Positions 1 through 7,259 of a stretch of DNA of 64,000 bases are shown here, one piece after another (the first letter of the stretch is position 1; each line of letters opens with the position of its first letter). This DNA comes from Anaerostipes hadrus ATCC 29173 = JCM 17467 (GTDB taxonomy: Bacteria > Bacillota > Clostridia > Lachnospirales > Lachnospiraceae). A model generated the notes under the pieces. That model was given only the letters and a program-made list of their open reading frames with translations. It made no database searches and was not told where the DNA came from. The translations under genes were made by a program, and so were the position numbers. The stretch lies in NCBI RefSeq assembly GCF_030296915.1, contig NZ_AP028031.1, positions 2,430,001-2,494,000 on the forward strand. Direction: 5' to 3'.

Positions 1-182
1 AAGTTCACTTTCTCTACATGTTTTCTTGAGGCAATCTCAGGGACAACACCGCCATATAGCTTATGCAGTTCGATCTGAGATGAAATGATATTGGATTTTA
101 CACATCTTCCATCCTCTACAACTGCTGCCGCTGTCTCATCGCAGGAAGATTCGATTGCCAGAATCTTAATCTTATCGCTCAT
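1..182 (-). CDS. tsaD: TsaD, tRNA t6A threonylcarbamoyltransferase, N-terminal part (cut by window edge)
   Basis: Reading the minus strand from an ATG at 182 gives about 60 residues starting [17 protein letters not shown] and containing [12 protein letters not shown]. This is the ASKHA-fold N-terminus of TsaD (YgjD/Gcp/Kae1), with the ESSCDET phosphate-binding start and the E-x-A-S-R-x-H stretch; the first metal-binding histidines lie beyond the window. TsaD transfers the threonylcarbamoyl group to A37 of ANN-decoding tRNAs together with TsaB and TsaE, both encoded just upstream in the same operon. Only 9 nt separate it from rnz. The remaining roughly 280 residues lie outside the window. Confidence 0.93.
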   Translation of the reverse strand, partial: MSDKIKILAIESSCDETAAAVVEDGRCVKSNIISSQIELHKLYGGVVPEIASRKHVEKVN

Positions 183-191
183 CGTATTCTC

Positions 192-1106
192 CTATTCTTC
201 CTGAAAATCTAAAGTTATCGTCTTACCGTCTTTTCCAGCTTTTGCTCTAGGGAAAATCGACTTCACTTTCCCCATAAATTCTTCTGCCCGGACTAATGAC
301 GGACTATAATGAGTTAACCACATCTGTTTTACATCTGCTTCTTTTGCAAGATGCGCAGCTTCGTAAAATGTCATGTGTTTATATTCTCTTGCTTTCTTTT
401 CTTTTCCTTCTTCTCCATACATTCCTTCACAAATAAATAAATCTGCATTCTTTGCGTGTTCAGAAATTGTCTGGACTGGTCTTGTATCCGTACAATATGT
501 CAATTTAATTCCAGATCTAGGACTTCCTAAGATCATATCACTTGTAAGTACACGACCATCTTCACTTGTCACAGTTTCTCCCTTTTGAAGCCTGTTCCAG
601 TATTTCATTGGGATGTCATTTTCCTTTGCCTTTACAGGATCAAACTTCCCAGCTCTTGGGATGATCATATTATAGCCATAACAAGGCACATTATGTTTTA
701 CATAGAAAGCTTCTATTTTATAGCCATCCATCTCAATAACGTGCTCTTTCTCATTTAATTCATAAAATTCGATTGGAAATGGAAGTTCTGGTGCGATCAC
801 GCGCAGTGAATTCACAACCCTTTCTACGCCTTTTGGTCCTATGATCAAAAGAGGTTCTGTTCGTTCTGCATTTCCAAGTGTTAAAAGAAGTCCTGGAAGT
901 CCACTGATATGATCTGCATGAAAATGTGTAAAACAGATCGCATCTAATGGTTTAACACTCCAGCCCCTCTCTTTAATTCCTACCTGTGTTCCCTCCCCGC
1001 AGTCGATCAACAGACTATGCCCGTTGAATCTTGTCATACATGCGGTCAACTTTCTATATGGAAGCGGCATCATTCCACCGGTTCCAAGTAAACATACATC
1101 TAACAT
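192..1106 (-). CDS. rnz: Ribonuclease Z, tRNA 3'-end endonuclease
   Basis: A 304-residue metallo-beta-lactamase-fold protein. The zinc motif THFHADHISGLPG lies near residue 60, and the later HNVPCYGY, CTDTRP and LTHYSPS motifs supply further metal ligands and match the short RNase Z family (about 300-310 aa). It cleaves 3' trailers from tRNA precursors, mainly those lacking an encoded CCA. The ATG at 1106 is preceded by AAAGGTG. It sits inside the t6A operon between rimI and tsaD, so two tRNA maturation steps share one transcript. Nothing appears broken. Confidence 0.93.
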   Translation of the reverse strand: MLDVCLLGTGGMMPLPYRKLTACMTRFNGHSLLIDCGEGTQVGIKERGWSVKPLDAICFTHFHADHISGLPGLLLTLGNAERTEPLLIIGPKGVERVVNSLRVIAPELPFPIEFYELNEKEHVIEMDGYKIEAFYVKHNVPCYGYNMIIPRAGKFDPVKAKENDIPMKYWNRLQKGETVTSEDGRVLTSDMILGSPRSGIKLTYCTDTRPVQTISEHAKNADLFICEGMYGEEGKEKKAREYKHMTFYEAAHLAKEADVKQMWLTHYSPSLVRAEEFMGKVKSIFPRAKAGKDGKTITLDFQEE

Positions 1107-1116
1107 AAATCACCTT

Positions 1117-1311
1117 TTATGATAATATCTCACTCTTCTCTGTTACCTTTGGAGAAATCTCAAATTGTTTTACGATACGATCGTAACATCTCTCACAAAT
1201 CTTAAATTCATGAATCTGCGTATCTTTGTTTGAGAAATACCCCCATTCTTTTTTAACTTCTATATAATCTGTTTTATTGTTTAATAACTGTCCACATGCA
1301 TTACATTTCAT
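1117..1311 (-). CDS. Small zinc-ribbon protein, probable internal translation start in the rimI frame
   Basis: A 64-residue protein that could be started independently at the ATG at 1311. It begins MKCNACGQLL and has a second pair, CERCYDRIV, about 40 residues on, the spacing of a two-knuckle zinc ribbon. A consensus AGGAGG (around 1320-1326) lies 7-9 nt upstream, which is stronger than the site expected inside a gene by chance. It shares the stop codon of the rimI fusion. I do not recognise a function. Whether it is expressed alone, as a fusion, or both is open. Confidence 0.5.
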   Translation of the reverse strand: MKCNACGQLLNNKTDYIEVKKEWGYFSNKDTQIHEFKICERCYDRIVKQFEISPKVTEKSEILS

Positions 1312-1851
1312 CTCATTCTCCTCCTTACGCTCATCATTATAAACGGGCGTTTCTGAAGAATCCAGTGGAAATGATTGGTCATCTGTTGAAATTTCACAAA
1401 ACATTAAGATCGCATCCTCGATTGGATCCTTATAATACTTTGCTCTGCGTCCATATTCTTCAAATCCATTCTTTAAATAAAACTGATACGCTGCTTCGTT
1501 TGATTCTCTGACCTCCAAATAGATCGTGTCTACCCCTATCTCCTGATACCTTCGTCTGAACTCATGAAACAACAATGTGCCAATTCCCATTTTCCTTATA
1601 AATGGAATCATTGCGATCCTATGTAATTCTGCCTGATCTAACACATGCTCAGCAATTATATATCCACTAATACGATTTCTGTCTCTCCATACATAAATAT
1701 CACTAGTTTTACGATAATAGAAAGACTCAATACTATCGAAACTCCATGGTCTGTGAAAAGAAAGTTTTTCTATCTCTGCGATCATCGGAAGATCTTCTGG
1801 AAGTGCTTTCCTCACATGCCATTCTCTGGCTGTTATACTACTTTTGTCCAT
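1117..1851 (-). CDS. rimI: RimI-type N-acetyltransferase fused in frame to a small zinc-ribbon domain
   Basis: Residues about 12-155 are a GNAT domain (LHRIAMIPFIRKMGIGTLL acetyl-CoA loop, EVRESNEAAYQFYLKNGF) typical of RimI, which acetylates the N-terminus of ribosomal protein bS18. Ordinary RimI is about 150 aa; this one is 244 aa because the frame continues through an acidic linker into a 64-residue tail with CNACG and CERCY cysteine pairs. The tail has its own ATG at 1311 with TAAGGAGGAGAATGAG in front, so it may also be made alone. The ATG at 1851 overlaps the tsaB end by 14 nt. The fusion could be a true two-domain protein or a lost stop codon between two genes. Confidence 0.85.
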   Translation of the reverse strand: MDKSSITAREWHVRKALPEDLPMIAEIEKLSFHRPWSFDSIESFYYRKTSDIYVWRDRNRISGYIIAEHVLDQAELHRIAMIPFIRKMGIGTLLFHEFRRRYQEIGVDTIYLEVRESNEAAYQFYLKNGFEEYGRRAKYYKDPIEDAILMFCEISTDDQSFPLDSSETPVYNDERKEENEMKCNACGQLLNNKTDYIEVKKEWGYFSNKDTQIHEFKICERCYDRIVKQFEISPKVTEKSEILS

Positions 1852-2548
1852 GAAGCCTCTCTTCTCTCTCTCGTTCAGCCTGAGATTTTCTTAAATATTC
1901 TGGCACAAATTCGTCTGCACTTTCATAAATTCCCTGTGCAAAATATACTTGTGCTAACGTTCCGACTGCTGCTGCTCTCTGGCGGTTTGCATGTGCTGGA
2001 GCAAAAATTGCCAGATCACCCATCTTCTCTAAGATTTCTTCTTTATATACTGGTACGCCATCCCCAAGGAATACAACTGGTTCATTGTATTCCCTCAACT
2101 GTATCAAAGTATCTTCTACACTCTGGGCACATTGTTCCTTTAAGACTTTCATTTCACTGCCTTCAAATCGGTAAAATCCTGTATACACTTGTTTTCTTCT
2201 GGCATCCATCATTGGACAAATGATCATGGACGTTCCAAATAACTGATATGCAAGCCCATCTACAGTTGGCACAGGAATGATCGGTTTATCCAGTGCCAGC
2301 CCTAATCCTTTGGCTGTTGCTGCACCAATGCGAAGTCCCGTAAAAGAACCTGGTCCTTTTGCTACCGCAACCGCATCAATATCTTCTATCTCAAAGGATG
2401 TTCTCTTGATTACTTCATCTAACATCGGAAGTAACGTCTGAGAATGTGTTAATTTATTTCCAGTCGTATACTCTGCGATCAACTGATCATCTTCGATCAA
2501 TGCCACAGAAGCTACCAGACCAGAGCTGTCCAGTACTAATAATTTCAT
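1838..2548 (-). CDS. tsaB: TsaB, t6A complex scaffold
   Basis: A 236-residue ASKHA-fold protein beginning MKLLVLDSSGLVASVAL, with the family signature AKGPGSFTGLRIGAATAKGL near residue 65 and DARRKQVYTGFY near residue 117. TsaB dimerises with TsaD and is needed for t6A synthesis but has no catalytic metal site of its own. The length is normal for Gram-positive TsaB (220-240 aa). It starts one nucleotide after the tsaE stop and overlaps rimI by 14 nt, so the genes look translationally coupled. Confidence 0.94.
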   Translation of the reverse strand: MKLLVLDSSGLVASVALIEDDQLIAEYTTGNKLTHSQTLLPMLDEVIKRTSFEIEDIDAVAVAKGPGSFTGLRIGAATAKGLGLALDKPIIPVPTVDGLAYQLFGTSMIICPMMDARRKQVYTGFYRFEGSEMKVLKEQCAQSVEDTLIQLREYNEPVVFLGDGVPVYKEEILEKMGDLAIFAPAHANRQRAAAVGTLAQVYFAQGIYESADEFVPEYLRKSQAEREREERLHGQK

Positions 2549-2974
2549 CTATTGTTCCTCCATTTCAATCTCTCGATAGTCAAATCCTTTTTCTAAATCT
2601 TTACGGATCGTAATCTTTTGATAATGATCTGGCAGAATCTCCTCGATCAGATTTGCCCATTCGATCAGACAGACTCCTTCTCCATAAACATAATCCTCAT
2701 ATCCGATCTCGTCCATCTCTTCAATATCACCAATACGATAAACATCAAAATGATATAGTGGAAGCCTTCCCTCTTCATATTCTCTTACGATCGTAAAAGT
2801 CGGACTCTGAATTGGTTCTGTGATACCAAGTCCATCTGCCAACCCTTTTGTAAATACAGTCTTACCAACCCCAAGATCTCCATATAAACAGATCACCTGT
2901 CCAGGCTGTGCCTCCTGTCCGATCTTCTTTCCGATCTCATACGTATCTTCTGCACAAAAACTTTGTACGATCAT
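2549..2974 (-). CDS. tsaE: TsaE, P-loop ATPase of t6A synthesis
   Basis: A 141-residue protein with the Walker A motif GDLGVGKTVFTKGLADGLG near residue 32, the SPTFTIVREYE switch region and the FDVYRI motif, all hallmarks of TsaE (YjeE). It drives ATP-dependent turnover of the TsaB-TsaD complex. It is directly followed by tsaB with no spacer and preceded by the ycxB-like gene with a 3 nt gap. Confidence 0.94.
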   Translation of the reverse strand: MIVQSFCAEDTYEIGKKIGQEAQPGQVICLYGDLGVGKTVFTKGLADGLGITEPIQSPTFTIVREYEEGRLPLYHFDVYRIGDIEEMDEIGYEDYVYGEGVCLIEWANLIEEILPDHYQKITIRKDLEKGFDYREIEMEEQ

Positions 2975-2977
2975 TTT

Positions 2978-3589
2978 CTATTCTTCTCCTTCTGAATTCT
3001 CTTGAACTTCTGATTCCGATACTTCTGTCTCTTCCCGCTCAGTTTCTGTAGATGCCTTGGAATATTTTGAAATATCTCCTCCATCTGTCTGTGTCTGAAC
3101 AGCCTTCTTTCTTGCTTCTTTGATGTGTTCTTTCATATAATCTAACATCTTTTCTCTGTCATCACCAAGTTCATAATCTGGAAACACAAATGCCTGCTGT
3201 TTTCCTGTATACAATAATGTCAGCCCCATAAAATGTGTGATCTTATAAACTCTGTTCCACTCAATCGTCGCACTTTCTTCTCCTAGCTCTACAAAAATAC
3301 CATCATCTCGTAAAGTGTAGTACGTTGGATTCTTGTATACTGGATTCTCAATTGCCTGTTTCTTTGCTTTTACATATATCATCAGTGGATTAATGACAAC
3401 AAATAATGCAATAACAACTACACCAAAAATAATATTCGTCTGTCCTTCTGGCTGACCGATTCCGTGGACGATCATATATGCTCCGACTCCCAGCATAAAA
3501 ATCGTCAAAATCGCCTGTACTCCGGAATACGTGTATGCTAATGAAAATTTAAAAATATCTTTCGCTTTTAATTGTGTATGAAATTTCAT
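2978..3589 (-). CDS. YcxB-like membrane protein of unknown function
   Basis: A 203-residue protein with two predicted membrane helices (about residues 18-40 and 50-72) followed by a soluble part containing TLRDDGIFVELGEESATIEWNR-like sequence, which resembles the YcxB-type C-terminal domain found in many Firmicute membrane proteins. The last 45 residues are acidic and low in complexity. No catalytic residues are evident. It is the first gene of the t6A operon, with AAGGAG before its ATG and a good sigma-A promoter about 35 nt upstream. Its role in this operon is unknown. Confidence 0.7.
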   Translation of the reverse strand: MKFHTQLKAKDIFKFSLAYTYSGVQAILTIFMLGVGAYMIVHGIGQPEGQTNIIFGVVVIALFVVINPLMIYVKAKKQAIENPVYKNPTYYTLRDDGIFVELGEESATIEWNRVYKITHFMGLTLLYTGKQQAFVFPDYELGDDREKMLDYMKEHIKEARKKAVQTQTDGGDISKYSKASTETEREETEVSESEVQENSEGEE

Positions 3590-3624
3590 CTTGATTCTCC
3601 TTACCTTTTCTCTGTTAATGAAAT

Positions 3625-3653
3625 ATTATACCATAATCCGGGTATAAAACCAA
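3625..3653 (-). promoter_or_regulatory. Sigma-A promoter of the ycxB-tsaEB-rimI-rnz-tsaD operon
   Basis: On the minus strand, -35 TTGGTT (3648-3653) and -10 TATAAT (3625-3630) are separated by exactly 17 bp. The start codon of the first gene is about 36 nt downstream of the -10. No second promoter of similar quality is seen within the operon. Confidence 0.65.
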
Positions 3654-3711
3654 TGATTTTACAAATACTACAAGCATACACGAAAACCAATGAATATGGA
3701 GGATCTTAAGA

Positions 3712-4254
3712 ATGAAAGCTACAGGTATTATACGAAGAATTGATGACCTTGGCCGGATCGTTATACCAAAAGAAATACGAAAAACCATGCATATCAGAGA
3801 AAGCGATCCTTTGGAGATATTTACAGAGAGGGACGGCGATATCATTTTAAAGAAATATTCCCCGATCGGTGAACTAGGAAACAGTGCGCAGCTATATGCA
3901 GAATCGATCGCTACTCAGATTCCACATACGATCTGTATTTGTGATCAAGACTGTGTGATCGCTGCTGCCGGACCAAATGCCAAAAAACTAATTGGAAAAT
4001 TATTAGATGAAAAAGCTGAAGAAGCTTTGATAGATCGAAAACATATATTGATGGACCGTGAAAAAGAAGATTTCTTTCCTCTGATCTTGGACTTTCCAGA
4101 GGTATTTCGCTATGTGTGTCTTTCTACGATCATTGCAGAAAGTGAAGCCGTTGGATTTGTATGTATTCTTTCTATTGAAGATAAATTAGATGATCAGGAG
4201 TTTAAAATTGCCAAAATCGCTTCTGATTTTCTAGGAAAACAATTAGAAACATAA
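3712..4254 (+). CDS. spoVT: SpoVT, AbrB-family sporulation regulator
   Basis: A 180-residue protein. Residues 1-50 are an AbrB-type swapped-hairpin DNA-binding domain (MKATGIIRRIDDLGRIVIPK, then DPLEIFTERDGDIILKKY); the remainder matches the GAF-like sensor domain of SpoVT (CICDQDCVIAAAG). SpoVT tunes forespore (sigma-G) gene expression. Length equals the B. subtilis protein (178 aa). The ATG follows GGAGG by 7 nt. It stands alone, divergent from the t6A operon and convergent with the PTS genes. Its presence suggests a spore former. Confidence 0.92.
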   Translation: MKATGIIRRIDDLGRIVIPKEIRKTMHIRESDPLEIFTERDGDIILKKYSPIGELGNSAQLYAESIATQIPHTICICDQDCVIAAAGPNAKKLIGKLLDEKAEEALIDRKHILMDREKEDFFPLILDFPEVFRYVCLSTIIAESEAVGFVCILSIEDKLDDQEFKIAKIASDFLGKQLET

Positions 4255-4282
4255 TATAAAGATTATTTTATTTTGCAAACAG

Positions 4283-4329
4283 AAAAAGTGAAATGCATCC
4301 GCCGAATTTGACCGTGCATTTCACTTTTT
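4283..4329. terminator. Bidirectional terminator between spoVT and the PTS operon
   Basis: A perfect 15-bp stem (4283-4297 with 4315-4329) starts in an A run and ends in a T run, with a 17-nt loop. It can end spoVT on the plus strand and the EIIA-EIIC-EIIB transcript on the minus strand. Confidence 0.85.
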
Positions 4330-4350
4330 CATTTGATCTTCAAATGATCA

Positions 4351-4674
4351 TTATCTATTATTTTTGGCATTTAAAGTTGCTTCTAGTTTTTCTACGATGG
4401 CATCTGCTTTTTTTACTGCATCACTGATTGCAATTCTTGCTTTTGGAAGATCTCCGAATTTTTCTTCATTTTTGATTGGCATATCTTTTGTTAAGATAAC
4501 GATATCTGCATCTTTTACATCATCTGCTGTAATCTCGTTTTCAATTCCGATAGATCCCTGAGTTTCTACTTTTACTTCGATTCCTCTTTCTCTGCATGCT
4601 TTTTCAATTGCTTCTGCTGCCATATATGTGTGTGCCACTCCTGATGGACACGCTGTTACTGCTAAAAATTTCAT
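4351..4674 (-). CDS. Fructose-family PTS component EIIB
   Basis: A 107-residue cytoplasmic phosphocarrier. The phosphorylatable cysteine is in TACPSGVAHTYMAAEAI near residue 9, the classic EIIB-Fru signature. In the E. coli frw system FrwB/FrwD have the same size and motif. It is the last gene of the PTS operon, after EIIC (42 nt gap). With EIIA and EIIC it forms a complete transporter as three separate proteins; the sugar is inferred from the glycyl radical enzyme neighbours, not from this sequence. Confidence 0.9.
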   Translation of the reverse strand: MKFLAVTACPSGVAHTYMAAEAIEKACRERGIEVKVETQGSIGIENEITADDVKDADIVILTKDMPIKNEEKFGDLPKARIAISDAVKKADAIVEKLEATLNAKNNR

Positions 4675-4716
4675 AACTCTATCTCCTTTGCTTCATTTAT
4701 TGTTCTATATGATTTC

Positions 4717-5799
4717 TTAAAATTCAAGATCGATTTCTACATCGTCGTCATCACTTTCTGATGGCTGCTCTGTTTCTGAAACATCTTTCTTTAATAATTT
4801 ACATAATACGACATGAACTGCAACACCTGCTGCTATTGCTAATACATATCCAATACGATTTGTACATACTGGTAATACGATCAATCCTCCCCATGAAGCT
4901 GCACATCCTGCACCTACCAAGTAAGAAATTGTTGCTGCAACTGCTGAACTGATCATGTTGATCGGAATCATATGTAATGGGTCAGCGGCTGCGTAAGAGA
5001 TTGCTCCTTCTGTAATTCCAACACATCCTAAGATGATAGATGAAACTCCAGCTCCTCTTTCTTCTTCTGTGAATTTCTTCTTTAATAATAGAGAAGATAA
5101 TCCTGATCCCATTGGTGGGATTGCAATTGCGATCGCTGCGGCTGCTGCATAATCATAAGCTCCAGCTCCGATTGCTACTGCCATCATACTATATGCTACT
5201 TTATTTACTGGACCTCCAAGGTCAAATGCGATCATACATCCAACGATGATACCTAATACTACTTTTGATCCATCACTCATATGTGTTAACCAGGTTGTTA
5301 ATCCTGTATTAACTGCTGCTAAAGGACCTCCAAGTACACATACCATCAATCCACCTGTAACAAGTAATCCAAGAATCGGAATGATGATGATAGATTTTAA
5401 TGACTGTACAGATTTAGGTAATGGTAATTTCTTTAAGTAGTAACATACGATACCTGCTACAAGACCTGTTACGATACCTCCAAGGAAACCAGCTCCAACC
5501 TGTGATGATAAGTAACCGCCTAATAAACCAGGTGCAAATCCAGGTCTGTCTGCGATTGACATTGCGATGAATGCTGAGAATACTGCTACCATTAATGTTA
5601 ATCCAGAAGCACCGATCGTCCATAACTGTGCTGCAAATCCTGAATCTGGAACGGATGCTGATCCTCCATTGATCATCATAGAGATTGCGCAAAGAATTCC
5701 TCCACCTACTACAACTGGAATCATATAAGATACACCATTCATCAAATGTGCTCTTGTATTTTTCAAGATTCCAATTAATTCATTTTCTTGTTTTTCCAT
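4717..5799 (-). CDS. Fructose-family PTS membrane permease EIIC
   Basis: A 360-residue polytopic membrane protein starting with HLMNGVSYMIPVVVGGGIL and carrying AFDLGGPVNKVAYSMM and AIPPMGSGLSSLLL, typical of the fructose-family EIIC. It ends in an acidic cytoplasmic tail (ESDDDDVEIDLEF). It imports a hexose-like substrate while EIIB phosphorylates it, usually at C6 or C1. It lies 23 nt after EIIA. Context suggests a C6-phosphorylated anhydrohexitol as the product, an inference only. Confidence 0.9.
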   Translation of the reverse strand: MEKQENELIGILKNTRAHLMNGVSYMIPVVVGGGILCAISMMINGGSASVPDSGFAAQLWTIGASGLTLMVAVFSAFIAMSIADRPGFAPGLLGGYLSSQVGAGFLGGIVTGLVAGIVCYYLKKLPLPKSVQSLKSIIIIPILGLLVTGGLMVCVLGGPLAAVNTGLTTWLTHMSDGSKVVLGIIVGCMIAFDLGGPVNKVAYSMMAVAIGAGAYDYAAAAAIAIAIPPMGSGLSSLLLKKKFTEEERGAGVSSIILGCVGITEGAISYAAADPLHMIPINMISSAVAATISYLVGAGCAASWGGLIVLPVCTNRIGYVLAIAAGVAVHVVLCKLLKKDVSETEQPSESDDDDVEIDLEF

Positions 5800-5822
5800 A
5801 TTTGTTCTCCTTTTCTATATAT

Positions 5823-6263
5823 TTAAAACTCTTTTAAAATATCAACAATTTCTTCTTTTGTTGTTGCCTGTAACATCTGATCTCTGAATGAATCATAGAC
5901 AAGATTTCTGAACAATTTTGATAAGATCTCCAAATGTCTGTCTCCCTGTCCTGGAGATGGTACTGCAATCTGGAAGATCATACTAACTTCTTCATCATCC
6001 CATTTGATTGGATGTTTTAATCTGGCAAATGCTAAAGATGGTTCTTTTACACTTGTTGATTTTGCATGTGGTGTTGCTGTTTCAAATCCGATCGCTGTTG
6101 ATGAAGATTCTTCTCTTGCAAGAACGTCTGCCATATATTTGTCTTTATCTTCAAGTCTTCCATCCTTATCCATTGCATCAGTAAGTTTCTCAATAATTTC
6201 CTGTTTTGTTTCTGCTTCTAGATCAAATAAAATGATGTCATTTGCGATTAGTTCTTTACTCAT
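5823..6263 (-). CDS. Fructose/mannitol-type PTS component EIIA
   Basis: A 146-residue EIIA of the fructose/mannitol superfamily. The phosphoacceptor histidine is in GFETATPHAKSTSVKEPS near residue 66, and the C-terminal LSKLFRNLVYDSFRDQ helix matches the family. First gene of the PTS operon, with AAAGGGG before its ATG and a strong promoter about 40 nt upstream, itself preceded by two operator-like inverted repeats. Having EIIA as a free protein first in the operon differs from E. coli PtsA, which is fused to EI and HPr. Confidence 0.9.
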   Translation of the reverse strand: MSKELIANDIILFDLEAETKQEIIEKLTDAMDKDGRLEDKDKYMADVLAREESSSTAIGFETATPHAKSTSVKEPSLAFARLKHPIKWDDEEVSMIFQIAVPSPGQGDRHLEILSKLFRNLVYDSFRDQMLQATTKEEIVDILKEF

Positions 6264-6303
6264 TTTATCCCCTTTCTTATTACTTTTTCATTTGTTTGAT
6301 ATT

Positions 6304-6332
6304 ATTTTATCTCGTTTTTTATTGTTTTTCAA
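6304..6332 (-). promoter_or_regulatory. Promoter of the PTS operon with candidate DeoR site in its spacer
   Basis: Minus strand -35 TTGAAA (6327-6332) and -10 TAAAAT (6304-6309), spacing 17 bp. The spacer contains AACAATAAAAAAC, which recurs almost unchanged in the promoter of the glycyl radical enzyme operon (10579-10607). A shared word at the same place in two promoters suggests one regulator, plausibly the DeoR protein encoded at 10686-11453. Confidence 0.65.
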
Positions 6333-6350
6333 TATGTGCTTTATTTAAGT

Positions 6351-6425
6351 TTTGCAGTTGTTCAACTGCAAATTTCCTATATCAATCCTTTTAAAATTCT
6401 GTTTTTGCAGTTGTGTAACCGCAAT
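6351..6425. promoter_or_regulatory. Two operator-like inverted repeats upstream of the PTS promoter
   Basis: Site 1 (6351-6372) is a perfect inverted repeat with arms TTTGCAGTTG and CAACTGCAAA and a 2-nt centre. Site 2 (6404-6425) has arms TTTGCAGTTG and TAACCGCAAT with the same 2-nt centre. Their centres are 53 bp apart, five DNA turns, and lie about 32 and 85 bp beyond the -35. This placement fits an activator on one face of the helix; the PRD-type activator at 11510-13501 is the obvious candidate. Confidence 0.65.
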
Positions 6426-6477
6426 TATCAAATAACCATTCTCCTAATCTTCTCTTAAAGCTTATCCAAGCAAAAAA

Positions 6478-6514
6478 AAGAAGACTGTCGAATATTATTC
6501 TCGACAATCTTCTT
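6478..6514 (-). terminator. Terminator after the aldolase gene
   Basis: Stem 6478-6491 with 6501-6514 (13 of 14 pairs, one C-A mismatch), 9-nt loop, followed on the minus strand by a run of eight T. It ends the GRE-activase-aldolase transcript and separates it from the PTS operon. Confidence 0.8.
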
Positions 6515-6553
6515 TCTCGTTTTTATTATTTTTATTATTTTGAAACCCTGATG

Positions 6554-7231
6554 TTAGCAGTTTTCCATTGTCTTTCCTTTACCGCATAGACCTTCAAAAT
6601 CACTTGTAAATGCTTCAACCGCGCTTGTTACAGATGCATTCTTGATCAATCCTTCGATAACATCTGGAGCGATTGTGGCTGCACCGATTCCGTATTCACA
6701 TAATTCTAATACCTGCTGAGAGTTTTTGAAGCTTGCTGCAAGTACTTCTGTCTTTAATCCATTATTTTTGAAGATATCATGGATTTTCTTTGCTGCTTCG
6801 ACACCATTTGCTCCTAAGTTATCAATTCTGTTTACATATGGTGCTGCATAATCTGCTCCTGCTTTTCCTGCAAGATATGCCTGCATTGGTGTGTAAATTG
6901 CTGTTGCTGTAATTTTAATTCCTTCTTTTGATAAAGCTTTCATAGCTTTTAAGCCTTCTCTTGTTGTTGGAACTTTTACATATGTATTCTGTCCTAATTT
7001 TTCGCAGATTACCTTTGCTTCACGAACCATATCTTCTGCTTTTTTAGATACAACCTGCACGTGAAGATCTGCATCTGCTCCGATAATCTCTCTGATCTCT
7101 CCTAATACTTCATATGGATGCTTTTTTGCTTTTGCTAAGATTGAAGGATTTGTTGTTACCCCTTCTACTGGGAAGAATTCGTATAAGTTTTTGATTGCTT
7201 CTACATTTGCATCATCGATAATAAATTTCAT
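6554..7231 (-). CDS. fsa: Fructose-6-phosphate aldolase (FSA/TalC-type transaldolase-like)
   Basis: A 225-residue TIM-barrel aldolase beginning MKFIIDDANVEAIKNLYEFF with GVTTNPSIL and QNTYVKVPTT. The Schiff-base lysine is K86 by alignment with E. coli FsaA/FsaB (about 220 aa). FSA enzymes cleave fructose 6-phosphate or 1-deoxyfructose 6-phosphate to glyceraldehyde 3-phosphate plus dihydroxyacetone or hydroxyacetone. In E. coli fsaB lies beside pflD and frw PTS genes; here it follows a glycyl radical enzyme and its activase and is next to a PTS. That context favours 1-deoxyfructose 6-phosphate as substrate, which is inference. It ends with a Cys (KTMENC), the usual FSA tail being slightly shorter. 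Confidence 0.88.
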   Translation of the reverse strand: MKFIIDDANVEAIKNLYEFFPVEGVTTNPSILAKAKKHPYEVLGEIREIIGADADLHVQVVSKKAEDMVREAKVICEKLGQNTYVKVPTTREGLKAMKALSKEGIKITATAIYTPMQAYLAGKAGADYAAPYVNRIDNLGANGVEAAKKIHDIFKNNGLKTEVLAASFKNSQQVLELCEYGIGAATIAPDVIEGLIKNASVTSAVEAFTSDFEGLCGKGKTMENC

Positions 7232-7259
7232 AGTTTTACTCCTTATATATATTCATTTT

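Noticed and set aside
1645..2223. 192-residue plus-strand frame opposite rimI/tsaB
   Set aside because: Antisense shadow of conserved genes with no motif and no ribosome site.
3655..3705. Sigma-G promoter before spoVT
   Set aside because: GCATACAC resembles a -10 but the -35 and spacing do not fit well enough to call.
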